From Desulfobacterales bacterium (lineage in GTDB: Bacteria > Desulfobacterota > Desulfobacteria > Desulfobacterales > 4be13), in assembly GCA_029934695.1 (NCBI GenBank), contig JAOZLU010000452.1, forward strand, positions 1-5,819: 5,819 bases of DNA. The letters run 5' to 3'. Below, piece by piece: positions 1 through 5,728 of the stretch. The stretch's first letter is position 1. Every line of letters starts with the position of its first letter. A program made the position numbers and the translations under genes. The notes below the pieces were generated by a model. It had not been told where the DNA came from. It saw nothing but the letters and a program-made list of their open reading frames with translations, and searched no databases.

Positions 1-45
1 AATCCGAGCCATGAATGACGGGGGATTTGGCAATCCCCCGCGAGC
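1..45. repeat. Left composite hairpin element (half of hairpin A plus complete hairpin B)
   Basis: Bases 1-9 are the right arm (AATCCGAGC) of hairpin A, cut by the window edge. Bases 19-40 form hairpin B: 9-bp arms CGGGGGATT and AATCCCCCG around a TGGC loop, followed by CGAGC. The same A-then-B order in the same orientation recurs at 816-872. No T-tract follows on either strand, so it is a REP-like palindrome and not a standard terminator. Confidence 0.75.
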
Positions 46-62
46 TTGCTTGGGGTTGCTCA

Positions 63-84
63 GCTCGGATTGGCAAATCCGAGC
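63..84. repeat. Hairpin A (REP-like palindrome), left copy
   Basis: Perfect 9-bp inverted repeat, arms GCTCGGATT and AATCCGAGC with loop GGCA. It is identical to the hairpin at 817-838. The bases that follow (85-99, AATGATGCGGCAATC) look like the A-to-B junction of the right copy with the left arm of B deleted, so this may be a decayed second A-B unit. Confidence 0.75.
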
Positions 85-142
85 AATGATGCGGCAATCG
101 ACGACTCGACAGAGCTCGCCGAAGCCTGAGATCATGCCGAAG

Positions 143-157
143 CCCCCGCGAGCTTGC
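143..157. repeat. 15-bp direct repeat abutting the stop codon of the nuclease-like gene
   Basis: CCCCCGCGAGCTTGC here is an exact copy of bases 35-49, which form the right arm and tail of hairpin B. The copy ends one base before the minus-strand stop codon (158-160). It is probably a solitary remnant of the B element that reaches to the very end of the coding region. Confidence 0.6.
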
Positions 158-754
158 CTACCCGGCTGCTAATTTCATGATAGCGTGATTTGCTCCGAAA
201 ACTTCATCCAAATCGTCAATTTTTGTGCGTGTCTTATTTTTTGTGAAAATTTTGCCTTCAAGCTTGCCAAACTGCCACAACTCCGCATCTGTGACCACAC
301 CGTAAACTGTTTTCTTTTCGTCCGCATTCAGCTTTTGTGCTGCCACCAATTCTGCCAGACATTGCCCCCAGCCTTTGATAAAATCATTCTGTTTTGCTTC
401 GGCAATAAGTATCAGAGGCATTCCCAACACATTCTTTCCAAGGTCTGAGCGTCGGGCAATAATGTAGTCAGGCGTTCCTGATAATATACTGTCAGCAGAG
501 ATGGACTTGTGGCTCCAAAGTGAATATTGCCTGATGAACTTCCTGCAAACTTCCCGTAAGACAGGATAAATAACATTTTCACATCTCGAAGCTTCTGATG
601 TGAAAATATCAAAATTGGTGTTGCTGAATTCATAATCCTGAACAAAGCATTCAGGTGGCGATACAGGTGTCACAATGAGGAATTCTTCTTCAACATATTT
701 TATATTGTATGCTTTCTGAACTTCGTCAGAAGATTTGAAATCTGTAAAAGCCAT
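158..754 (-). CDS. PD-(D/E)XK nuclease-like protein of unknown role
   Basis: 198 residues beginning MAFTDFKSSDEVQKAY and ending in TAG. An in-frame ATG seven codons upstream (775) has no Shine-Dalgarno. The ATG at 754 has AAAGGA 10 nt upstream, and the MAF(S/T)DFK opening with VQ following matches, from memory, the start of a hypothetical-protein family common in cyanobacteria and other large genomes, so 754 is chosen. The restriction-endonuclease-like core is visible: a helix with Glu59 (ENVIYPVLREV), Asp96 in GTPDYII, Glu119-Ala-Lys121 at the end of a hydrophobic strand (LILIAEAK), and Gln131 in the following helix (GQCLAEL), then VYGVVTDAELWQF (150-162). These are the positions expected of an active PD-(D/E)XK site. 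There is no signal peptide or membrane segment, so it is probably cytoplasmic. DNA target and pathway are unknown. It is AT-rich compared with the upstream gene (18 of 60 bases G+C at 661-720 against 40 of 60 at 4021-4080). Its stop codon directly abuts repeat sequence, and hairpin repeats lie on both sides. It could be defence- or mobile-element-related, or a nuclease-fold protein used otherwise. Confidence 0.82.
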   Translation of the reverse strand: MAFTDFKSSDEVQKAYNIKYVEEEFLIVTPVSPPECFVQDYEFSNTNFDIFTSEASRCENVIYPVLREVCRKFIRQYSLWSHKSISADSILSGTPDYIIARRSDLGKNVLGMPLILIAEAKQNDFIKGWGQCLAELVAAQKLNADEKKTVYGVVTDAELWQFGKLEGKIFTKNKTRTKIDDLDEVFGANHAIMKLAAG

Positions 755-764
755 TGTAATTATA

Positions 765-770
765 TCCTTT
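765..770 (-). promoter_or_regulatory. Ribosome binding site of the PD-(D/E)XK gene
   Basis: The minus strand reads AAAGGA, followed by 10 nt and then the ATG at 754. The site lies inside the seven-codon extension that would start at 775, and no comparable purine tract precedes 775. This supports 754 as the true start. Confidence 0.65.
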
Positions 771-779
771 CTCATATAG

Positions 780-819
780 CATCACAAAGTTGCTCGGCCC
801 ATCACAAAGTTGCTCGGCT
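780..819. repeat. 20-bp tandem repeat, two copies, upstream of the nuclease-like gene
   Basis: CATCACAAAGTTGCTCGGC followed by C or T occurs at 780-799 and again at 800-819, with 19 of 20 bases identical. The second copy runs directly into hairpin A, whose left arm begins with the shared GCTCGG. On the minus strand the copies lie about 26-65 bp before the ATG at 754, where promoter or operator elements would be expected, but I find no convincing -10/-35 pair. Confidence 0.7.
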
Positions 820-872
820 CGGATTGGCAAATCCGAGCCACGATGCGGGGGATTTGGCAATCCCCCGCGAGC
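816..872. repeat. Right composite hairpin element (hairpin A plus hairpin B)
   Basis: Hairpin A (817-838, extendable to a 10-bp stem at 816-839) has arms GCTCGGATT/AATCCGAGC and loop GGCA. After a short spacer, hairpin B (846-867, extendable to 845-868) has arms CGGGGGATT/AATCCCCCG and loop TGGC, then CGAGC. Bases 830-872 match 1-45 except in the 5-7 base spacer. The element sits between the end of the TPS-CHAT gene and the nuclease-like gene, so on a read-through transcript it would fold into two stable stem-loops. With no U-run after either, it is more likely an mRNA-stabilising or interspersed repeat than an intrinsic terminator. Confidence 0.78.
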
Positions 873-910
873 AATTTACGAGGTGAGCAATTTATGAGGC
901 GAGCGTTTTA
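869..910. repeat. 16-bp tandem repeat, two copies plus a partial third
   Basis: GAGCAATTTACGAGGT (869-884) is followed by GAGCAATTTATGAGGC (885-900) and a degenerate start of a third unit, GAGCGTTTTA (901-910). The array begins in the tail of hairpin B and ends 5 bp before the stop codon of the TPS-CHAT gene (915-917). It looks like local slippage growth from the GAGC tail of the hairpin element. Confidence 0.6.
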
Positions 911-914
911 CAGC

Positions 915-3900
915 TTACAGCCAATTCCCGATCATCAGAAAGGGTGCCCAGTATATCGGATGATGGTACTGGCGTTGGCTCATAAGCCATTTCTGTGCAT
1001 GTTGCAGGGCTTTGGCCTTGCTTGTTCCGGGCTGGCTGAGTTGCTGGTAAAACGCCTTGATGAGCAGGGAAGTGGCTTTGTCATCCACATACCAGAGGGT
1101 GGCCATCGCACTTTTGGCACCGGCCTTCACCGCGACCCCGGCCAAGCCCAGAGCTGCCCGTTCGTCCCCGACAGCGGTCTGGCACGCGCTCAGGGTGAGG
1201 AGTTCCACCGGATTCTCACGGAATCTGCCGATACGGATAAGCCGTTCGAGCTTGTTCAGTGTGAGCCGGTCATTGTAGGTCAGGAGAAACGAGTCCCGGG
1301 ATGTGCGGTCGAAAACGCCGTGGGTGGCCAAATGCAGGATAGAATACGCATGACGCCTGAACTCGGCGGCCAGATTGTCAATAGTATAGTCCTGATTCTG
1401 AAGAACGGCTCTGGCATTCATGATCTCTCCCACATCCCTGAGTTCCGCTTTTACCGAGGGGAGCGGCGGAAAGTCCCGGATCCCCTCGGAGATGCCAGCC
1501 AGAAGAATCGGCACGTTTTTCATTTCCGGGGGCCTGGGATCGGTGAGGGTGACACCCGGTATGATGCCGACCGCATATCTTTCAAACAGAAAATGTTCGC
1601 CGTCATGCAATGCTGAGAAGGGGATGAGACGAAGCACTCCGTCAGGTGCGGTGATCAGGGTGTCAATCTCCCGGGATATCAGTTCAGTCTCCAGAGGGCG
1701 TATCAGCCAGCCATAAAGCTTTTCGGCATTTTTTCGGAACAGATACGCGGCTCGTGTCTGCAACTGCATGCGGAATTGTCTGACAGTTTTGTCAAGACGC
1801 TCGGAACTGACAGGAACATGGAACGCCTTTATCTCGTCACCCATATTCAGGAGCAGGGCCAGGCGATCTGACAAGGCAATCGGATAGATGACCGCTGCAT
1901 GTTCGGGAATGCGGTACGAGATGTTTCCGGAAGACGGGCTCAGGCATTCATCCTGGAAAAAGTCCTGCAACTCGGCTCTTTTCAGAAGTTCCATAGTGTC
2001 CATCGCGTCCCGGAGTCTATCTCGCCGATATGTTTCATCGTCAGTCTCGGCCTGTATCAGACGGAGTTCCGCAAGTCCGAGATATACCGGCTTTATCTGC
2101 TTGTCAAATATATCTCCCTGAAACCGGTATCCCCTGGACAATTCCCCCCGGATCGGGTTCAGCACGGCCACTGCCTTCTGGAAGGCATTGACGGCCTTAT
2201 CTGTTTCACCTGTATCCCTGAACAAGCGGCCCAACTGCCACTGCCACAGGTAGAGGATTTCGGGGATGTCCTCCTGGTCGGCAAAGAATATCGCTCTCCG
2301 GGTCGCGGGCAGGGCTTCGGTATAACGTCTCTGGTATTCATACCATTGCCCCATATAGCCGTAAGCACAGGAGAGAATCCGGGTGTTTCCGAGAGTGGCA
2401 GCGATCTGTTTTGCCCGGTTCAGCAACTGGAAAGTGGTTGCGAAGAGCTGATAGCTGGCAGGTTTCCCCTGTATTCCCTGTCCCATGGAGAGAAGTGCGG
2501 AACCGATTTTCAGGAGTTTTGGCCCTTTGTGTCTGTTTATGATTTTTCGGGTGATGCGGGTCAGGGAGATCATATCCGCGGCAGTCTGACAGGTGTCAGG
2601 CAGGTTTCCGGCATGGGCCAGGATATCGCACAGAGCAGACGCGATATCTTCCGGAGAACCGGTTTCGGACGCAAGAAAAAGCAGATTCATCAGCAGTGCT
2701 GACTTCATCTGATCCGCATCCGCTGAATTGCTGATAAGCGAGAGGCCTTCCGTGTACGCGGGCAAGGCATTCTGAAAGGCTTCATGGGCCGCGTCCGCAT
2801 TGCCCAGATTGTTCAGAACCGAGCCCAGGACATAATCCCTTTTCAGACCCAAAGGGAGTGAACGGGCTTCCCTGAGTCCTTTTTTCATATAGTTGACCGC
2901 GTCTTCCGGATATCCCAGGGAGAGGCGGATATCCCCAAGCCCACTGAGGATCAGGGCTTTCCGATACAGGTCGTCTGATTTTTCGGCAACTGAGAACGCT
3001 TCATTCAGAAGGGAGAAACTCTTCTCGTGGAATCCGAGGGTCTGATACACTTGGGCCAGATGCATCAGAATATCCGAATGTGCCGACAGATACTGTTCCT
3101 CGTGAGAAAGTTTTGCAGCCTGCTCCCATATCTGCGCGGCATGTCTCAGTTTCCCTGCTTTGTATGACGCTTCTCCTTTGAGAATGAGAGTGTCTCTCTC
3201 CCGGTCCTTGGGGTCATCCGGATTCAGGAAGTAAAAACGCGGGGCCGGGCTTCCCTGCAAATCTCCGAACACAAACGCCGCTGCATCCTGACCGGCCATC
3301 ACCAGGCGGCTCACGGTTTCGCCGGATCGCTGGGCGCAGGGGGTCTTCATCCAGCGGGACGCATCCATGAAGGTCTTGGGCAATACAGCGAGATTACCGC
3401 TGATGTCCATATCCGGCGATTCAATGGTCAACTGGCCCGAGGCATCCACGCTGCTGTCGGATGAGGGGATGAAATTCCCCCGGATGTAGATATCGCCTCC
3501 CTGCCCATCATGAACACCCGTCTTGATGCGGCTGTTATTCAGAACGACAAATTCCGACTCAATATGAAAACTCCCTTCTGCCTCTTCCCCGCCGTATCTG
3601 ATGGAGTTGCAGATATCGCTGTCTGACAGATGAATGCGTTCTTCCGCGTCAATGGTCATATTGCCGCCCCCGCCGCTTTGGGATTCGCTTGCCATGAAAC
3701 TTTCGCCGGACAAATTGACAGTATCCGCGCTGATGTTGATTGTGCCTGCATCCCCGCCATTCGTCTCAGCTTCGGTGACCGAGGATATCCATGCGCGGTC
3801 ACTCAGTTCGAGTTTCCCTGCGTCCAGATTTATAATGCCGGCGTTCCCGCCGCCGCGGTTTACCGTCCCGATTGCACCGTTGTTGTCAAGAGAGACTTTC

Positions 3901-5654
3901 TGTACGGAAAGACTTACTTCACCGCCTCTTCCTGAATCCGGTTCCCTGCTGTTCGAGTTGCTGAACACCCCGGTGAACTGACCCGCCACTCCTGAAGCGG
4001 TCAATGTGTCTGATACGATTTCGATCTGTCCGCCGTCTCCTGACCCGAAGCTGCAAGCCCTGACAGCGCCGCCGTTGCTCATGCTGATTTCCGGGCTGTC
4101 TATCCCAACTGTGCCGCCTCCTCCGGGACCGTATGTGAGCGTCCTGATCTGTCCTCCGTCGGCCAGGATGATCTTCCGGGCATCTATCTCGACTCTTCCG
4201 GCATCACCTGCATCAGATTCCTCGCTGAATGTGTTGCTGCCAGGGCCGCTCGGGATGTCCGCATTCATGTTTGCTCCTGAAATATTCAGAAGTTCCCTGA
4301 CTTTGATGAAAACGGTGCCGCCGTTCCCGGAACTGTATGTGCAGGTTCTGATCGTCCCCGCGCTGGTCATGGTGATCTCCCGTGCTTCTATTTCAACTGT
4401 GCCGCCGTGTCCGGGGCCGTAAGTCATCCCCCCAATCTTGCTGCGGTCGGTCAGGATGACCTCTCCCGCGTCTATCCTGATTTTCCCTGCATGGCCGGCG
4501 TCGGATTCATTGCTTAGCGAGTTGCTGAGAATCCCGGTCAGAAAATAGTCTCCCTGGCCTATCCCTGTGACTTTCAGGAGATCGTCGACGTTGATGAGAA
4601 CGGTTCCGCCATTTCCGGATCCGGAGGTGCCGTTGTCAATCAGAGCGCCGCTGTCTATGGTGATTTCCCGGGCATCTATGAGAATGGTTCCGCCATCTCC
4701 CGGACCGTCAGAGACACCGCTGATCACGGCTCTGTCACTCAGGGACAGGGTGTCGGCCTGAATGTCAATTCTGCCGCCGCCATGGCTGTCAGTGGTGGCT
4801 TTCGATTTTTCAGAAAGGGAAATATGGCCCTTTTTCTCAATTGAGGAAAGAACCAGGCCCGAATCTGTGAGAACGACTTCCCCGGGAGAGGCTGCGGCCG
4901 CCATGTTGATCTGGCCGGCCGGTGCTCTGATCTCCCCAGTCTGTACAATTTCTGCCATACTATTTTCGTCAGCATCCCCGGTCTGGTAAAATGTTCCGCT
5001 TTTTATCTCAATATCTCCGCTGATGAGAGACAGGGTATTCCCTTCTGACACCTGAAGACCTGTCGGATTTTCGTTCCATTCTGTTTCTGTAATCTCCCCA
5101 CGGCCCTGAATGGAGACGGAACCCGCATGGTTATCCAGAAAACCGAACGCCGCGGGTGCGGACATGGATATCACATCATCGGCATGAGGCACGGCATAGA
5201 ATTTGTCGTTTTCACTTAGACGCAGATAATCGGCCGTGCTGGCATGGAACGATCCGCTCAGACTGAGGGACGCGTTCGGGCCGAACATCATGCCGGCTGG
5301 ATTCAGGAACCAGAGATTCGCGTTCGGAATGGCGGAACCGAGTCTGCCGTCAATCCAGGATGCCGCACCTCCGGTCACGCGGCTGACAATGTTCTGCACC
5401 GAATTCGGTCCGGTGAAGGTCGCGCTTTCTCCGGAATGGATGTTGAACTGCTGAAAACTGTGGAACAGATTTGAGCCGGCCTGCTGGCCGTGTTCTGCCC
5501 TGATCTTGTAATCCGGGCCGGGCAGGGCGAGCTGGCCGGCGTTTCCGACTGAGCCGTCGAGCTTGATGCCCGCGGAATGGGTCCCGTCAGCATAAGCCGG
5601 AATGACGGCGAGCAGGCAAAAAATGGCTGCCCATGACAGTAAAACAGATTTCAT
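915..5654 (-). CDS. Secreted-type TPS (filamentous haemagglutinin N-terminal) / beta-helix / TPR / CHAT-protease fusion protein
   Basis: 1579 residues, intact, ending in TAA. An in-frame ATG at 5723 exists, but the ATG at 5654 is preferred: AAGGA lies 7 nt upstream and a signal peptide follows at once (MKS, hydrophobic core 4-18, likely cleavage after AYA at 22). Residues about 27-150 are a haemagglutination-activity/TPS domain, with NLFHSFQQFN (62-71) and LNPAGMMFGPNASL (117-130), a variant of the NPNGI motif. Residues about 180-755 are Gly/Asp/Ser-rich beta-helix, including three repeats of 92-97 residues (291-575). A CAQRSGE...MAGQDA stretch (773-791) resembles the usual end of such passengers. 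TPR-like helices cover about 819-1175, clearest at 860-930 and 1095-1165. The C-terminal CHAT domain (about 1250-1579) has APDGVLRLIPFSALHD, HLATHG with His1445, LSACQTAVGD with Cys1491, and a terminal YWAPFLMIGNW. By family knowledge CHAT is a caspase-like cysteine peptidase, and TPS domains are exported by an outer-membrane TpsB, not seen here. That the whole fusion is exported, and its substrate, are inference. Confidence 0.93.
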   Translation of the reverse strand: MKSVLLSWAAIFCLLAVIPAYADGTHSAGIKLDGSVGNAGQLALPGPDYKIRAEHGQQAGSNLFHSFQQFNIHSGESATFTGPNSVQNIVSRVTGGAASWIDGRLGSAIPNANLWFLNPAGMMFGPNASLSLSGSFHASTADYLRLSENDKFYAVPHADDVISMSAPAAFGFLDNHAGSVSIQGRGEITETEWNENPTGLQVSEGNTLSLISGDIEIKSGTFYQTGDADENSMAEIVQTGEIRAPAGQINMAAAASPGEVVLTDSGLVLSSIEKKGHISLSEKSKATTDSHGGGRIDIQADTLSLSDRAVISGVSDGPGDGGTILIDAREITIDSGALIDNGTSGSGNGGTVLINVDDLLKVTGIGQGDYFLTGILSNSLSNESDAGHAGKIRIDAGEVILTDRSKIGGMTYGPGHGGTVEIEAREITMTSAGTIRTCTYSSGNGGTVFIKVRELLNISGANMNADIPSGPGSNTFSEESDAGDAGRVEIDARKIILADGGQIRTLTYGPGGGGTVGIDSPEISMSNGGAVRACSFGSGDGGQIEIVSDTLTASGVAGQFTGVFSNSNSREPDSGRGGEVSLSVQKVSLDNNGAIGTVNRGGGNAGIINLDAGKLELSDRAWISSVTEAETNGGDAGTINISADTVNLSGESFMASESQSGGGGNMTIDAEERIHLSDSDICNSIRYGGEEAEGSFHIESEFVVLNNSRIKTGVHDGQGGDIYIRGNFIPSSDSSVDASGQLTIESPDMDISGNLAVLPKTFMDASRWMKTPCAQRSGETVSRLVMAGQDAAAFVFGDLQGSPAPRFYFLNPDDPKDRERDTLILKGEASYKAGKLRHAAQIWEQAAKLSHEEQYLSAHSDILMHLAQVYQTLGFHEKSFSLLNEAFSVAEKSDDLYRKALILSGLGDIRLSLGYPEDAVNYMKKGLREARSLPLGLKRDYVLGSVLNNLGNADAAHEAFQNALPAYTEGLSLISNSADADQMKSALLMNLLFLASETGSPEDIASALCDILAHAGNLPDTCQTAADMISLTRITRKIINRHKGPKLLKIGSALLSMGQGIQGKPASYQLFATTFQLLNRAKQIAATLGNTRILSCAYGYMGQWYEYQRRYTEALPATRRAIFFADQEDIPEILYLWQWQLGRLFRDTGETDKAVNAFQKAVAVLNPIRGELSRGYRFQGDIFDKQIKPVYLGLAELRLIQAETDDETYRRDRLRDAMDTMELLKRAELQDFFQDECLSPSSGNISYRIPEHAAVIYPIALSDRLALLLNMGDEIKAFHVPVSSERLDKTVRQFRMQLQTRAAYLFRKNAEKLYGWLIRPLETELISREIDTLITAPDGVLRLIPFSALHDGEHFLFERYAVGIIPGVTLTDPRPPEMKNVPILLAGISEGIRDFPPLPSVKAELRDVGEIMNARAVLQNQDYTIDNLAAEFRRHAYSILHLATHGVFDRTSRDSFLLTYNDRLTLNKLERLIRIGRFRENPVELLTLSACQTAVGDERAALGLAGVAVKAGAKSAMATLWYVDDKATSLLIKAFYQQLSQPGTSKAKALQHAQKWLMSQRQYHHPIYWAPFLMIGNWL
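3930..4784 (-). repeat. Three tandem beta-helix repeats of about 95 residues inside the TPS passenger
   Basis: Repeat 1 is residues 291-387 (4494-4784), repeat 2 is 388-483 (4206-4493) and repeat 3 is 484-575 (3930-4205). Each contains, in order, an (A/G)G-(K/R)-I-x-I-D/Q-A strand, a (S/T)DRS/A...I turn, a YGPGxGGTV-type loop with I-x-A/S-x-E-I-T, a second GSGxGGT/Q loop followed by a LL/LTxSG segment, and an N-S/F-S...ES/PDSG linker. A decayed fourth copy continues at about 576-637 with (G)GEVSLSV and GGGNAGIINLDAG. Within a repeat, three shorter units of about 25-35 residues can be seen, consistent with turns of a right-handed beta-helix as in other TPS exoproteins. The copies differ in length by only 1-5 residues, which suggests segmental duplication. 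Confidence 0.75.
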
Positions 5655-5657
5655 TGT

Positions 5658-5666
5658 CTCTTCCTT
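5658..5666 (-). promoter_or_regulatory. Ribosome binding site of the TPS-CHAT gene
   Basis: The minus strand reads AAGGAAGAG, with the AAGGA core ending 7 nt before the ATG at 5654. This strong, well-spaced Shine-Dalgarno decides the start in favour of the ATG that opens the signal peptide and against the in-frame ATG at 5723. A 10-bp palindrome, CTTATATAAG (5664-5673), overlaps its upstream edge. Confidence 0.8.
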
Positions 5667-5693
5667 ATATAAGATTACGCAGGGTAGCAAATA

Positions 5694-5719
5694 AATTTTC
5701 TGATTATAATCAGTAAATT
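5694..5719. promoter_or_regulatory. 26-bp palindrome over a TATAAT box: putative promoter/operator of the TPS-CHAT gene
   Basis: The core CTGATTATAATCAG (5700-5713) is a perfect 14-bp palindrome. Allowing one mismatched pair (5699/5714), the symmetry extends to 5694-5719 with AT-rich arms. A consensus TATAAT on the minus strand (5708 down to 5703) lies at its centre, about 48 bp upstream of the start codon, and a TG lies 2 nt before it, close to an extended -10. I see no convincing -35 at 16-18 nt. The box and the distance fit a promoter. That the symmetry is a repressor operator is inference. Because the element is symmetric, TATAAT also reads on the plus strand, though no plus-strand gene follows within the window. 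Confidence 0.45.
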
Positions 5720-5728
5720 CCAATCAGT

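Noticed and set aside
185..448. 87-codon plus-strand open frame
   Set aside because: It is antisense to the PD-(D/E)XK coding region, Cys/Phe-rich and without family features.
816..872. Intrinsic terminator for the TPS-CHAT gene
   Set aside because: The stem-loops are strong, but no run of T follows them in either direction. Rho-independent termination is not supported.
780..910. CRISPR array
   Set aside because: The units are directly adjacent, with no unique spacers of regular length, and there are no cas genes in the window.
810..1616. 268-codon plus-strand open frame
   Set aside because: It lies almost wholly antisense to the CHAT domain, whose conserved motifs are on the minus strand. 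Its start is inside hairpin repeats and its translation shows no domain-like pattern.
1899..2702. 267-codon plus-strand open frame
   Set aside because: It is antisense to the TPR-to-CHAT part of the large gene. It is explained by that gene's codon bias, with no ribosome binding site or recognisable motif.
4006..4422. 138-codon plus-strand open frame rich in Pro and Ser
   Set aside because: It is the complement of the Gly-rich beta-helix repeats. The PPSP runs are mirror images of GGT-type codons.
915..5654. Type III-E CRISPR (gRAMP/Craspase) TPR-CHAT component
   Set aside because: The signal peptide, TPS domain and beta-helix are not found in that partner, and there is no gRAMP effector or array nearby.
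5655..5723. Start of the large gene at the upstream ATG (5723)
   Set aside because: It would place 23 charged or polar residues before the signal peptide and translate through the promoter palindrome and the ribosome binding site. The ATG at 5654 is better supported.
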